Below, piece by piece: positions 50,505 to 59,562 of a DNA stretch of 64,000 bases. Position numbers and translations under genes: made by a program. The DNA comes from Lachnobacterium bovis (GTDB taxonomy: Bacteria > Bacillota > Clostridia > Lachnospirales > Lachnospiraceae), in assembly GCF_900111325.1 (NCBI RefSeq), contig NZ_FOGW01000004.1, positions 62,001 to 126,000 of the forward strand, written 5' to 3'. The notes beneath the pieces are model-generated. The model made no database searches and was not told the DNA's origin. It saw nothing but the letters and a program-made list of their open reading frames with translations. Every line of letters starts with the position of its first letter. The stretch's first letter is position 1.

Positions 50505-51425
50505 TTATTTATTCTCTCCAGCTGGGTCAGATGTCTTATAAACAGCTAAACATAATACTGCACATATTACAAATAAAACTACTGATACTGCACCTGCCAT
50601 ACCATTGTTTTTACTATAAAGGTGGTTATTTAAGAACATAATCATAGTTGTTGTTGTTCTATTTGGACTTCCTGCTCCACCTGTTAAAATCTGTGGAACA
50701 TCAAACATCTGTAATCCACCAATCATAGATGTAATAAATACATATACTAAAATTGGTCTAATACTTGGTAATGTTATCTTAAAGAAAATCTGTCTATGAT
50801 TACATCCATCTAATTGTGCCGCCTCAAATAATGATGGACTAATTCCCATTACTGCTGCCATAAGCAAAATAGTTGTATTTCCAAACCACATCAAAAAGTT
50901 CATAAGTGCTATAAGTCCCCTTGCTCCAATAACAGATGATAAGAATCTAACTGGTTCCTTAACAAATCCTGATGAAACTAAAAATGAGTTAATTGGACCA
51001 ATATCTGAAAACAAAGCGAAGAATAACATTGAAAAAGCACTCGCCATAATAAGGTTAGGCATATAAATTACCACCTTAAAAAACTGTTTACCTTTAATTT
51101 TTAGTCTTTCATCTGTAAACCATGCAGCTAGTACTAATGATACAACAATTTGTGGTATGAAGCCGATTATCCAAAGTATAAAAGTATTACCTAAATATTT
51201 TGGTAAATCAGCCCCAAATAATTCAACATAATTTCTTAATCCCACAAATTTTGGTCCTATAACATCTAGACCATCCCTATAGTACTCAAAAAAACTATAA
51301 TAAATTGTTGATGCCAATGGAATAAACTGAAATATGGCAAAAGTAAGAAAGAAAGGCAATATAAATACGTAACCCCATTTTCCATGTTTGTCTCGTCTGT
51401 ATTTTTTTGTTTTATTTTCTTTCAT
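50505..51425 (-). CDS. Sugar ABC transporter permease (MalF type), transporter 2
   Basis: 306 residues with a Lys/Arg-rich N terminus and six helices; the EAA loop is EAAQLDGCNHRQIFFKITLPSIRPI. The start follows GGTGAG, a weaker site than its neighbours. It is 18 bases from the second permease gene and about 64 from the binding-protein gene. Part of the cellobiose-type CUT1 importer by context. Confidence 0.9.
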   Translation of the reverse strand: MKENKTKKYRRDKHGKWGYVFILPFFLTFAIFQFIPLASTIYYSFFEYYRDGLDVIGPKFVGLRNYVELFGADLPKYLGNTFILWIIGFIPQIVVSLVLAAWFTDERLKIKGKQFFKVVIYMPNLIMASAFSMLFFALFSDIGPINSFLVSSGFVKEPVRFLSSVIGARGLIALMNFLMWFGNTTILLMAAVMGISPSLFEAAQLDGCNHRQIFFKITLPSIRPILVYVFITSMIGGLQMFDVPQILTGGAGSPNRTTTTMIMFLNNHLYSKNNGMAGAVSVVLFVICAVLCLAVYKTSDPAGENK

Positions 51426-51489
51426 CTTTTCTCACCATTTTCCCTTTTCTCATTTATATAATTCTCTTATTAAATTATTATTTTGTAAA

Positions 51490-52881
51490 TTATTCATTTG
51501 GCCATTCAACTTTTTTGATTGTTGGATATGTTTCTTTAATAGATGTTTCAAAATTCTTTTTAGCTTTATCTAAAGAAACTTTACCATCAAAATAATCCTT
51601 CATAGCTGTCTGGATTTTTTCATTACATCCTTGATCATATTTACTTGTATTTGACATATCGATCTTATTAGCAGACTCGCTAAATAATGCTACGTGGTTT
51701 TGGCCTCCTAAAAATTCAGAACCAAAGTTAGGATCTTTAGCGATTTCTTCCATACCTGAAACTGTATTTGTATAATCCTGAATTTCTGGATTTTCTGTCA
51801 TTTTCTTCATAATATTTTTATCGCATGTAAGTTTTCTCATAATGTCTTTAATTTCTTTCTTGTCATCTGTTCCTTTTGCAGCACATAACCATGATCCACC
51901 CCAATAATAAGGAGCTGGTCCTTCACAAACTGCCCAGTCACCAAATGCACCATTTCCTACTTGAGCTTTTCCATCTGGATCTGCTAAAGAGTTTTTCATT
52001 AATGTAAAGTTAATTCCCCATGTTGAATAGAAGAATCCAAATACTTTTCCATCTGGTCCCTGATCTTTTGACCAAGCATCATTCCAAAGAGATGTCTTGT
52101 TGTTGTATCCTTTATCTGTAAACTCTTTTGTCTGTTTTACCCATTCCATAATGTTTTTATCTACTGTAACAGTATCACCTTTAACCCAAGGCTGTTTAAC
52201 ATTATTTGAGAAAACTCTAAATGAATCATCATATCCTGAAAGCATCTGGAATCCAGCTGATTTTGCTTTACCAGCAACTTCATTGAATTTATTCCAATCG
52301 CTTAATGATTTTTGAACTTCTACAGGATCATCTGTACCTAAAACCTGTTTAGCAACTGATCTTCTGTAGGCAAATAATCCAGGAGCAGCCTGCCAAGAAG
52401 TAGCTTTTTGTACACCTTTTGTTGTAACGATGTCTTTTGTATACTGATACTGATCGCCTAAATCTTTTTTAGTTAAACCAACATCTTTAACTACATCAAG
52501 TGTTGCACTAGAATTAACATATTTCAAAGCATAGTCAGCTTCAATTAAGAATATATCAATTTTTTCATTATCATCTTTATCATCTTGTGCAGCAAGTGCT
52601 TCATCTAACTTGTTCTGATAGTTATTACCTTTGTTTTCGTTGATAGTCCATTTTACAACAGTACCATCTTTCAAATATGTTTTAGATTTGTCTTTTGAAA
52701 CTTTTTTAACTTCTGGATAGTAATCGTTGAATCTACTCTGAAATTCATCATTCCAGCACCAGATGTTTAATACGTGTTCATCTGATTTTGCTTCATTTCC
52801 TCCTGTAGAACAAGCTGTCATTGGTACTAACATAGATGTTGTTAATAATAATGCCATTAATTTTGTAATTCTTTTTTTCAT
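51490..52881 (-). CDS. Sugar-binding lipoprotein of ABC transporter 2
   Basis: 463 residues. Signal peptide MKKRITKLMALLLTTSMLV with lipobox MTAC (Cys24), then a solute-binding fold with many aromatic residues (for instance APYYWGGSWLCAAKG), which fits disaccharide or oligosaccharide binding. It begins 37 bases after the lacI stop, in the same orientation. Start follows AGGGGG by 8 bases. The substrate is inferred from the divergent cellobiose phosphorylase gene. Confidence 0.9.
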   Translation of the reverse strand: MKKRITKLMALLLTTSMLVPMTACSTGGNEAKSDEHVLNIWCWNDEFQSRFNDYYPEVKKVSKDKSKTYLKDGTVVKWTINENKGNNYQNKLDEALAAQDDKDDNEKIDIFLIEADYALKYVNSSATLDVVKDVGLTKKDLGDQYQYTKDIVTTKGVQKATSWQAAPGLFAYRRSVAKQVLGTDDPVEVQKSLSDWNKFNEVAGKAKSAGFQMLSGYDDSFRVFSNNVKQPWVKGDTVTVDKNIMEWVKQTKEFTDKGYNNKTSLWNDAWSKDQGPDGKVFGFFYSTWGINFTLMKNSLADPDGKAQVGNGAFGDWAVCEGPAPYYWGGSWLCAAKGTDDKKEIKDIMRKLTCDKNIMKKMTENPEIQDYTNTVSGMEEIAKDPNFGSEFLGGQNHVALFSESANKIDMSNTSKYDQGCNEKIQTAMKDYFDGKVSLDKAKKNFETSIKETYPTIKKVEWPNE

Positions 52882-52918
52882 AGATTTTCCCCCTAATCTA
52901 CCATAATAATTTGGCTTT

Positions 52919-53953
52919 TTATTTTTTACTTGTGTTCCGTTTATTACTTAAGTCTTTTACGGTACCTCCCACTAACAGTCTTCCACTAACCATTATTTGT
53001 TCTGGTACGCAAAACTTAGGTTGTTCTATTATTTCTACCAATTTTCTTACCGATTTAATGCCGATCATCTCAGCATCCTGGTAATAAGTTGTAAGTTTAG
53101 GTCTAAGGACTTGCGCCAATTTTACACCATCATATCCAACAACGCTAACATCATCTGGAACAGACAAATTTAGTTTTTCTAAAGCATTTAATCCTCCTAA
53201 ATAAGCAAAATCATCTGGATACATAATTGCTGTTGGCGGATCTGCTAACTTCATTAATTTTTCAGTTGCTTCCGCACTTGATTTTGTATCATGAAACTTT
53301 GCCTCTAAAACCCATTCTTTTTTTTCAAGTATTCCTCCTTCCTTACATGCTCTAAAAAATCCATTCAATCTCTTTTCCGTTACTGATGTTCTTTCGCCAT
53401 GAATAAACGCTATCTTTTTATGACCTTTTTCTATTAAAAATTTAGTAAGTTCATAAGCGCCCTCTATATTGTTTGACATCACGCTACTGCGATTATCATA
53501 TGCATAATCAATGCTAATTGTTGGGATTTCGCTATTTACTAAATTAATAACCTCCTGGTTTTTGTAGTTTACGCAAGCAATTAATACTCCATCAACTTTC
53601 CTATATCTTGCATGATCTAAATAAGAAAAATTCTTTCTTCCCATGTTTTTACTAATAAACGTTATATCATAGCCTAACTTCTCTGATTCTTCTTTCGCGC
53701 TATTTAATATAGTTGAAAAATACTCATGAGCTAGTCCACTATTCGTTTCATCAACAAACAATACACCAATATTATGTGACATATTCGTTTTTAGCTGTCT
53801 AGCTGCTGCATTCGGAAAATAATGCATTTCTCTAGCTGTTTTCAATACCAAATCTCTTGTTTTATCACTGATATCTTTATAACCATTTAATGCTTTACTA
53901 ACCGTTGTTGTTGAAACATTACATGCTTTCGAAATATCTTTTATAGTTACCAT
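52919..53953 (-). CDS. LacI-family transcriptional regulator
   Basis: 344 residues with an N-terminal helix-turn-helix and hinge (MVTIKDISKACNVSTTTVSKALNG, about 1-55) and a periplasmic-binding-type sugar-sensing domain. The ATG at 53953 is chosen with AAGGA 5 bases upstream, and because the preceding in-frame residues run through the promoter and operator. It opens the transporter 2 operon and faces the GH94 gene. Matching palindromes at 53981-54000 and 54151-54170 suggest it represses both directions and its own gene. Confidence 0.93.
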   Translation of the reverse strand: MVTIKDISKACNVSTTTVSKALNGYKDISDKTRDLVLKTAREMHYFPNAAARQLKTNMSHNIGVLFVDETNSGLAHEYFSTILNSAKEESEKLGYDITFISKNMGRKNFSYLDHARYRKVDGVLIACVNYKNQEVINLVNSEIPTISIDYAYDNRSSVMSNNIEGAYELTKFLIEKGHKKIAFIHGERTSVTEKRLNGFFRACKEGGILEKKEWVLEAKFHDTKSSAEATEKLMKLADPPTAIMYPDDFAYLGGLNALEKLNLSVPDDVSVVGYDGVKLAQVLRPKLTTYYQDAEMIGIKSVRKLVEIIEQPKFCVPEQIMVSGRLLVGGTVKDLSNKRNTSKK

Positions 53954-53980
53954 CTTAATCCTTCCTAACATCAACGAATC

Positions 53981-54000
53981 TTGCGAATACGTTTTCGTTA
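53981..54000. promoter_or_regulatory. LacI-type operator, transporter side
   Basis: TTGCGAATACGTTTTCGTTA, imperfect dyad of the same TTnCGAA-N6-TTCGTnA form as the GH94-side site, just downstream of the lacI promoter. Confidence 0.7.
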
Positions 54001-54005
54001 ATCTC

Positions 54006-54034
54006 ATTCTAACGTAGTTATCGGCACCAGTCAA
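54006..54034 (-). promoter_or_regulatory. Promoter of the lacI-transporter operon
   Basis: On the minus strand TTGACT (54029-54034), 17 bp and TAGAAT (54006-54011). Confidence 0.75.
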
Positions 54035-54131
54035 CTTATAATTTTCACAATTACAGGTTACGTTTTTTGTAATTTATGCACAAACTTATATTTTTTCTGA
54101 TAATTGTATTTATTTTTCCAAAATTGGTTGC

Positions 54132-54137
54132 TATAAT
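54132..54137 (+). promoter_or_regulatory. Extended -10 promoter of the GH94 gene
   Basis: TATAAT preceded by TGC (TGn). The -35 is poor. The operator at 54151-54170 begins about 7 bases past the expected transcript start. Confidence 0.65.
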
Positions 54138-54150
54138 GACATTAATAAGT

Positions 54151-54170
54151 TTACGAAATCGTATTCGTAA
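54151..54170. promoter_or_regulatory. LacI-type operator, GH94 side
   Basis: TTACGAAATCGTATTCGTAA: 7-bp perfect arms TTACGAA/TTCGTAA around ATCGTA. Confidence 0.75.
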
Positions 54171-54224
54171 GACAATTTATACAGGATTTTAAGAAAATGT
54201 TACTTATTTGATTGGAGGTATATA

Positions 54225-56660
54225 ATGAAATACGGATTTTTTGATGACATTAATAAAGAATATGTTATTACTACTCCTAAGACTCCATTACCATGGATCA
54301 ACTACTTAGGATCAAAAGACTTTTTTGGTATTATTTCTAATACCGCTGGTGGTTATGATTTCTATAAAGATGCCAAATTATTACGACTTACAAGATATAG
54401 ATATAATAACTGTCCTTACGATTCAAACGGTCGCTATTACTATATAAAAGACAACGAAAATGTTTGGAATCCAGGATGGCAACCTACCCAAACACCGCTA
54501 GATTCCTACGAATGTCGACATGGTCTTGGATATTCAACATTTGAAAGTAGCAAAAATAATCTACGTGCAAAATTAACTGCTTTCGTACCTATTAAAGACA
54601 ATGTTGAAATAAATAAGCTAGAATTAACGAACGATAGCGAAAACGTAAAAACACTAGACTTATTTAGTTATGTGGAATTTTGTTTATGGAATGCTGAAGA
54701 TGATTGTACTAATTTTCAGCGAAACTTTTCAACTGGTGAAGTTGAAATAATAGGAAGCACAATTTATCATAAAACCGAGTATCGTGAAAGAAGAAATCAT
54801 TATGCCATATACCATGTAAACCATGAAATCGATGGTTTTGATACTGACAGAGCGACATTTACCGGTTTTTACAATAGCCCAGCTAATCCTGACGCTGTAA
54901 ATGAAGGTATTTCAAGAAATAGTGTTGCTCATGGTTGGTCTCCAATCGGAAGTCATCATTTAAAAGTAACATTACAACCAAATGAATCCGTTTCATTTAT
55001 TTTCTTGTTAGGATATTGTGAAAATAAACAAGAAGAAAAATTCGAAGCTCTTAATGTCATCAATAAAGCTCCTGCAAAAGAATTGATTGCTAAATATTCA
55101 ACAGATGAGCAAGTCGATACAGCATTAAAAGAATTAAAAGACTATTGGAACTCTTTATTATCTAAATTTAATGTTGAAACTGGAAATGAAAAGTTAAATA
55201 GAAGCGTCAATATATGGAACCAATATCAATGTATGGTTACCTTTAATATGAGTAGAAGTGCTAGTTACTACGAAAGTGGTATGGGACGCGGTATGGGATT
55301 TAGAGATTCTTCTCAAGATTTACTTGGTTTCGTTCATCTTATCCCATCTAGAGCCAGAGAACGAATTATTGATATCGCTAACACACAATTTGAAGATGGT
55401 AGTGCTTACCATCAATATCAACCTCTCACAAAAACTGGCAATTTAAATGTTGGTAGCGGTTTTAATGACGATCCTCTATGGTTGATTGCTGGTACTTGTG
55501 CTTACATAAAGGAAACTGGTGATTATACTATTCTTGATGAAGAATGTACTTTTAACAGTGATTCAACTAACAAAGCCTCTCTTTTTGAGCATTTAAGACG
55601 TAGTTTCAATTATACTGTGACACACAAAGGACCACACGGACTACCTCTCATTGGACGTGCTGATTGGAATGATTGTCTAAATCTCAATTGCTTTTCTGAT
55701 ACACCTGGCGAAAGCTTCCAAACAACTGGCCCAAGCTCTGGTCCTGTTGCAGAAAGTGTATTTATTGCTGGATTATTTGTAAAATACGGCAAAGAATATG
55801 TTACTCTATGCAATGAACTAGGCCTTGATGAGGAAGCTACAGCTTGTGAAAAAGAAATCGATACAATGATTGAAGCAATTACCACTCATGGTTGGGATGG
55901 AAAATGGTTTATACGTGCATTTGACGCAAATTCAAATCCTGTTGGAAGTCACGTAAACGAAGAAGGCCAGATTTTCATTGAATCTCAGGGAATGTGCGTA
56001 ATGGCAGAAATTGGTCTTGATAATGGAATGGCTCTTGATGCGTTAAATAGCGTCAAAGAAAAACTTGATACAAAATACGGAATTATGCTCCAACAACCTG
56101 CATATTCAACTTATCATCTTGAACTTGGCGAGATTTCATCTTATCCACCAGGATATAAAGAAAATGCTGGAATTTTCTGTCATAACAACCCTTGGATTGT
56201 TTGCTCAGAGACAATCGTTGGACATGGTAATAGAGCATTTGAACTTTACAAAAAAACAAATCCTGTCTTCTTAGAAGATATTGAAGATATACATAGAACA
56301 GAACCATATGCATTTTGTCAGATGGTTGCTGGTAAAGATGCACCTTCTTTCGGTGAAGGAAAGAACAGTTGGCTAACTGGTACAGCAGCTTGGACTTTTG
56401 CTACAATTAGTCAATTTATTTTAGGAATAAAACCTGATTTTAAAGGATTACGCATTGATCCATGTATTCCTAGCGATTGGGATAAATACGATTGTGTACG
56501 TGTTTTCCGTGGCAAAACCTACAACATACATGTATTAAATCCTGAGCACGTTGAAAAAGGTGTAAAATCAATTAAGGTTAACGGAACACTATTGTCTTCA
56601 ACAATCATTGATCCTGTCCTCGGAACAAACACTGTTGAAGTTGAAGTCGTTCTTGGTTAA
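54225..56660 (+). CDS. GH94 cellobiose phosphorylase
   Basis: The 811-residue enzyme uses phosphate to cleave a beta-1,4-linked glucose disaccharide into glucose 1-phosphate and glucose in the cytosol, saving ATP. Length and motifs are those of cellobiose phosphorylase: GMGFRDSSQDLLGF, GRADWNDCLNLNC (478-486 region, general-acid Asp in the WND motif), SFQTTGPSSGPVAESVF and the C-terminal CHNNPW. GGAGG precedes the start. It is divergent from the LacI-transporter operon and ends in a terminator shared with the MATE gene. Activity on another beta-glucoside (laminaribiose, cellodextrin) is possible but less likely. Confidence 0.92.
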   Translation: MKYGFFDDINKEYVITTPKTPLPWINYLGSKDFFGIISNTAGGYDFYKDAKLLRLTRYRYNNCPYDSNGRYYYIKDNENVWNPGWQPTQTPLDSYECRHGLGYSTFESSKNNLRAKLTAFVPIKDNVEINKLELTNDSENVKTLDLFSYVEFCLWNAEDDCTNFQRNFSTGEVEIIGSTIYHKTEYRERRNHYAIYHVNHEIDGFDTDRATFTGFYNSPANPDAVNEGISRNSVAHGWSPIGSHHLKVTLQPNESVSFIFLLGYCENKQEEKFEALNVINKAPAKELIAKYSTDEQVDTALKELKDYWNSLLSKFNVETGNEKLNRSVNIWNQYQCMVTFNMSRSASYYESGMGRGMGFRDSSQDLLGFVHLIPSRARERIIDIANTQFEDGSAYHQYQPLTKTGNLNVGSGFNDDPLWLIAGTCAYIKETGDYTILDEECTFNSDSTNKASLFEHLRRSFNYTVTHKGPHGLPLIGRADWNDCLNLNCFSDTPGESFQTTGPSSGPVAESVFIAGLFVKYGKEYVTLCNELGLDEEATACEKEIDTMIEAITTHGWDGKWFIRAFDANSNPVGSHVNEEGQIFIESQGMCVMAEIGLDNGMALDALNSVKEKLDTKYGIMLQQPAYSTYHLELGEISSYPPGYKENAGIFCHNNPWIVCSETIVGHGNRAFELYKKTNPVFLEDIEDIHRTEPYAFCQMVAGKDAPSFGEGKNSWLTGTAAWTFATISQFILGIKPDFKGLRIDPCIPSDWDKYDCVRVFRGKTYNIHVLNPEHVEKGVKSIKVNGTLLSSTIIDPVLGTNTVEVEVVLG

Positions 56661-56727
56661 TAAATATTTATAGACTCCACTTTTTTTCATAATATTATTT
56701 ATTTTATAAGTTTTCCTTTTTGTTTTA

Positions 56728-56768
56728 ACAGCATAGGTACCTATTATAGATACCTATGCTGTATTTTT
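56728..56768. terminator. Terminator shared by GH94 and MATE genes
   Basis: ACAGCATAGGTA and TACCTATGCTGT form a 12-bp stem with an 11-nt loop, followed by ATTTTT on the + strand. Confidence 0.8.
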
Positions 56769-58158
56769 ATATTTCTTGGGTCAAATCATGTATCCACATT
56801 CCACTTTTTACCATTAGATATGCAACGACACATTTAATAAATTCAGCTGATTGAACTATTATAAATGCAGTAATTATATCAACTTTAGTAAAATGTGTAA
56901 TCACAAAAGCTAACGGTAAACTACACACCCAAACAAAGCCGGCATCAAATAAAAAAGTGATAAATGTTTTTCCACCTGATCTAATAGTGAAATATGAAGC
57001 ATTTTCAAAAGCATATACTGGCATAAAAATAGCGCCAATTTTGATTAATGAACTTGCCATTTGCTTAATCTCATTTTCCGTTTTATATAGCATAGGGAAA
57101 ACGTTTGAAAGTGAAAACATAACTAATCCCATAATTATACATACTTCTACCGAAAATACTATTAATTTATTAGCTTCTTCTCTTGTTTTTTCTAGTTTTC
57201 CACTACCTAATCCTTGCCCTAATATAATCGCAATCGCATCTCCTAACGCAATAAATCCAATGTTACAAACATTTGCTAAAGTACTATGAATATTGAAGGC
57301 CGCAACAACACTAAATCCTAATCTAGAATATTGTTGACTCAATACAGTGTTACCTAGTGACCACAATGTTTCATTTAGTAAAAGTGGCCATGCTTTTAAT
57401 AATATTTTTTTTGCAACGTCTAGCGGAATATAAAATCTAGAATATAATCCCTTAATAAAACTATACCTAGCTTTGTTTTTACTAAGCCATACAACAACAT
57501 ATATAACTTCAACGAATCTTGAAATAACAGTTGCAGTAGCAGCACCAACTACTCCTAATTTTGGTAGACCAAATTTTCCATAAATCAAAAGATAATTACC
57601 AATTAAATTAACAACTATTGCCACAATTCCTGCTTTCATTGGCGTTAGTGTCTCTCCGCATTCTCTAAGTGTTCCAGAATAAACCTGCCCTATAGCAAAT
57701 GGAATAAGACTAATACATATCGTAAACAAATAGTTTCTTGCGGCATTCAATGTCTCATTCATACTCGCTTTATCTGAACTTTTTGTAAGCCATAAGGAAG
57801 CAAGATCTACACCTTTTGTTAAAAAGAATATTAAACCTAATCCTGAAAGAATCAGTGCCATTAATATTTTCATTCTTACAGTAATTCTAATTCCTTCATC
57901 GTCTCCACGTCCAACATATTGTGCTGTAAAAATTCCGATACCGGCAAGACCACCAAAAATCATCAGATAAAAGACAAATAGCAACTGATTAACAATAGCA
58001 ACGCCTGACATTTGATTTGTTCCAACTTGACCAACCATAATGTTATCTAACATTCCAACTAAATTTGTTATTCCATTTTGAATCATTATAGGAATTGCAA
58101 CTTTTAAAACTTTACTATAAAAACTTTTTGTAGCCAGAATATTTTCCTTCTTAAACAT
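56767..58158 (-). CDS. MATE-family efflux protein
   Basis: 463 residues, 12 helices in two halves, with the N-terminal MATE pattern ILKVAIPIMIQNGITNLVGMLDNIMVGQVG and a symmetrical second half starting LKAWPLLLNETLWSLGNTVLSQQYS. Such proteins export drugs or metabolites with Na+ or H+ antiport. Substrate not visible. AAAGGA precedes the start. Upstream (minus orientation) lies the DUF308 gene, 15 bases away, so the two are co-transcribed. Confidence 0.92.
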   Translation of the reverse strand: MFKKENILATKSFYSKVLKVAIPIMIQNGITNLVGMLDNIMVGQVGTNQMSGVAIVNQLLFVFYLMIFGGLAGIGIFTAQYVGRGDDEGIRITVRMKILMALILSGLGLIFFLTKGVDLASLWLTKSSDKASMNETLNAARNYLFTICISLIPFAIGQVYSGTLRECGETLTPMKAGIVAIVVNLIGNYLLIYGKFGLPKLGVVGAATATVISRFVEVIYVVVWLSKNKARYSFIKGLYSRFYIPLDVAKKILLKAWPLLLNETLWSLGNTVLSQQYSRLGFSVVAAFNIHSTLANVCNIGFIALGDAIAIILGQGLGSGKLEKTREEANKLIVFSVEVCIIMGLVMFSLSNVFPMLYKTENEIKQMASSLIKIGAIFMPVYAFENASYFTIRSGGKTFITFLFDAGFVWVCSLPLAFVITHFTKVDIITAFIIVQSAEFIKCVVAYLMVKSGMWIHDLTQEI

Positions 58159-58173
58159 TAAAAATCCTTTCCT

Positions 58174-58683
58174 TTATATCTTATTTATTTTAGAATGATG
58201 ATGTCTAATCATAAATACATCTAATATCATCTCTATTCCAAGAACTCTTATATGGAAAATAAAATGATGAAATGGATCAATCATAAGCATTATTGCAAAA
58301 ATCGTAGACATAATACATACTAAAGTTCGCGATTTAGAAAACACTCTTTCAGCTATCATCTCATCTATTTCCTCTGATATTTCTTTCAACGAAATAAAAG
58401 CCCACAAAATTCCCATAATAGCTAGAGTATTATCAACTTCAATTAACAATATTATACCTAAAATTATCATTATACTATTATTTCCAACTTGAAATTCTAG
58501 AGATTTCCAATTTAAAATAATTCCGAGCAACAAATTTATCATGCCGTACAACGCCATCATTCCCCCTATGAAACTAGGCGCATATACTGATACTTCCTCG
58601 GCAAAAATTAAACAAATGACACCAATTATAGCAAATACATAAGCTTGATCATTTTTATTCAGAAAGCCCAACATTTTTTTCAT
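58174..58683 (-). CDS. DUF308/HdeD-like membrane protein
   Basis: 169 residues with about five or six helices and the repeated small-residue helix pattern of DUF308 (HdeD), e.g. APSFIGGMMALYGMINLLLGIIL and IMIILGIILLIEVDNTLAIMGILWAF. In E. coli HdeD belongs to acid resistance, but the family is broad and mostly unknown. AAGGAG precedes the start. It precedes the MATE gene in one unit. Confidence 0.75.
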   Translation of the reverse strand: MKKMLGFLNKNDQAYVFAIIGVICLIFAEEVSVYAPSFIGGMMALYGMINLLLGIILNWKSLEFQVGNNSIMIILGIILLIEVDNTLAIMGILWAFISLKEISEEIDEMIAERVFSKSRTLVCIMSTIFAIMLMIDPFHHFIFHIRVLGIEMILDVFMIRHHHSKINKI

Positions 58684-58784
58684 TTAAACTACACTCCTTT
58701 TTGTAAAATATTTTATGTAATTTAATAGCTTAATAATATTTCGTATTTTGCCACATCAAATTAATCTTTTTCACTTGTTTTTAT

Positions 58785-58838
58785 AAAAAATCAGCACTAT
58801 ATGATTCTTGTACACCTACACTAATCATATATTGCTGA
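58785..58838 (-). terminator. Terminator of the HD-domain gene
   Basis: On the minus strand CAGCAATATATGATT pairs with AATCATATAGTGCTG around a 16-nt loop and is followed by a T run. Confidence 0.8.
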
Positions 58839-58843
58839 CCTAT

Positions 58844-59338
58844 CTATGCACTAATAAACTTACTAGTTACTGTATCTTGAACATGCAATGTTTCCTTTGT
58901 CGCACAAATTTTATCCGCCATACATACAATCCATGCTTCTTTACTATGCGGTGGAATCGCTGTAAGTGGAAACATATGATGCCTAATAATATCTCCCTCA
59001 ACTTTTGAAATATAAGTATCTCTTTGAGCATTTTCATACGCTTTCTTAGGATGTGAAAATCCATGCAATCTATGACTTGGGTCATTATCATGCCAATCAT
59101 ATAAGAAATAGTCGTGCAATAATGCACCTTTTATCATCTGTTCATAATCAACATCTGCCTTTAATTTAAAAGCTATTTCACAACTTTTTAGCATTACCAT
59201 TACACAATGTTCATATACCGACACATCACCATGTTGAATGAAGTCTTTAGTCTTTAAAAATTGAGTATTCTCATTTAAATCCTTTATAGTCTCTAACATA
59301 ACAGCTTCAACTTCATCCCAAGTATATCTATTTTTCAT
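58844..59338 (-). CDS. HD-domain metal-dependent phosphohydrolase
   Basis: 164 residues with the HD pattern: first His in VSVYEHCVMVM, the HD pair in GALLHDYFLYDWHD, later His residues in HRLHGFSHPKKAYENA and IIRHHMFPLT, and the last Asp in ADKICATKE. HD proteins hydrolyse nucleotides or phosphate esters; the substrate is not known here. AAAGGA lies before the start. It is monocistronic with its own terminator. Confidence 0.88.
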   Translation of the reverse strand: MKNRYTWDEVEAVMLETIKDLNENTQFLKTKDFIQHGDVSVYEHCVMVMLKSCEIAFKLKADVDYEQMIKGALLHDYFLYDWHDNDPSHRLHGFSHPKKAYENAQRDTYISKVEGDIIRHHMFPLTAIPPHSKEAWIVCMADKICATKETLHVQDTVTSKFISA

Positions 59339-59481
59339 AATTATCCTTTCTCACTAATCAAATTCCTATATATACCTTCTAATCTACACTACACACTTTT
59401 CATTATAAGACTTATAAAAAATAAATCAAATAAAAAAAAATAAAATTTATTTTATAAAATTTTTCACATAAATAATTTCAT

Positions 59482-59516
59482 AAAAAAAACCGCCGCTTAT
59501 TACTAAAGCGACGGTT
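59482..59516 (-). terminator. Terminator of the purine permease gene
   Basis: On the minus strand AACCGTCGCTT pairs with AAGCGGCGGTT, followed by eight T. Confidence 0.9.
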
Positions 59517-59562
59517 CGTATATATAAGACTTTAGGCTCGCATTATACTCTATTACCCTAGA

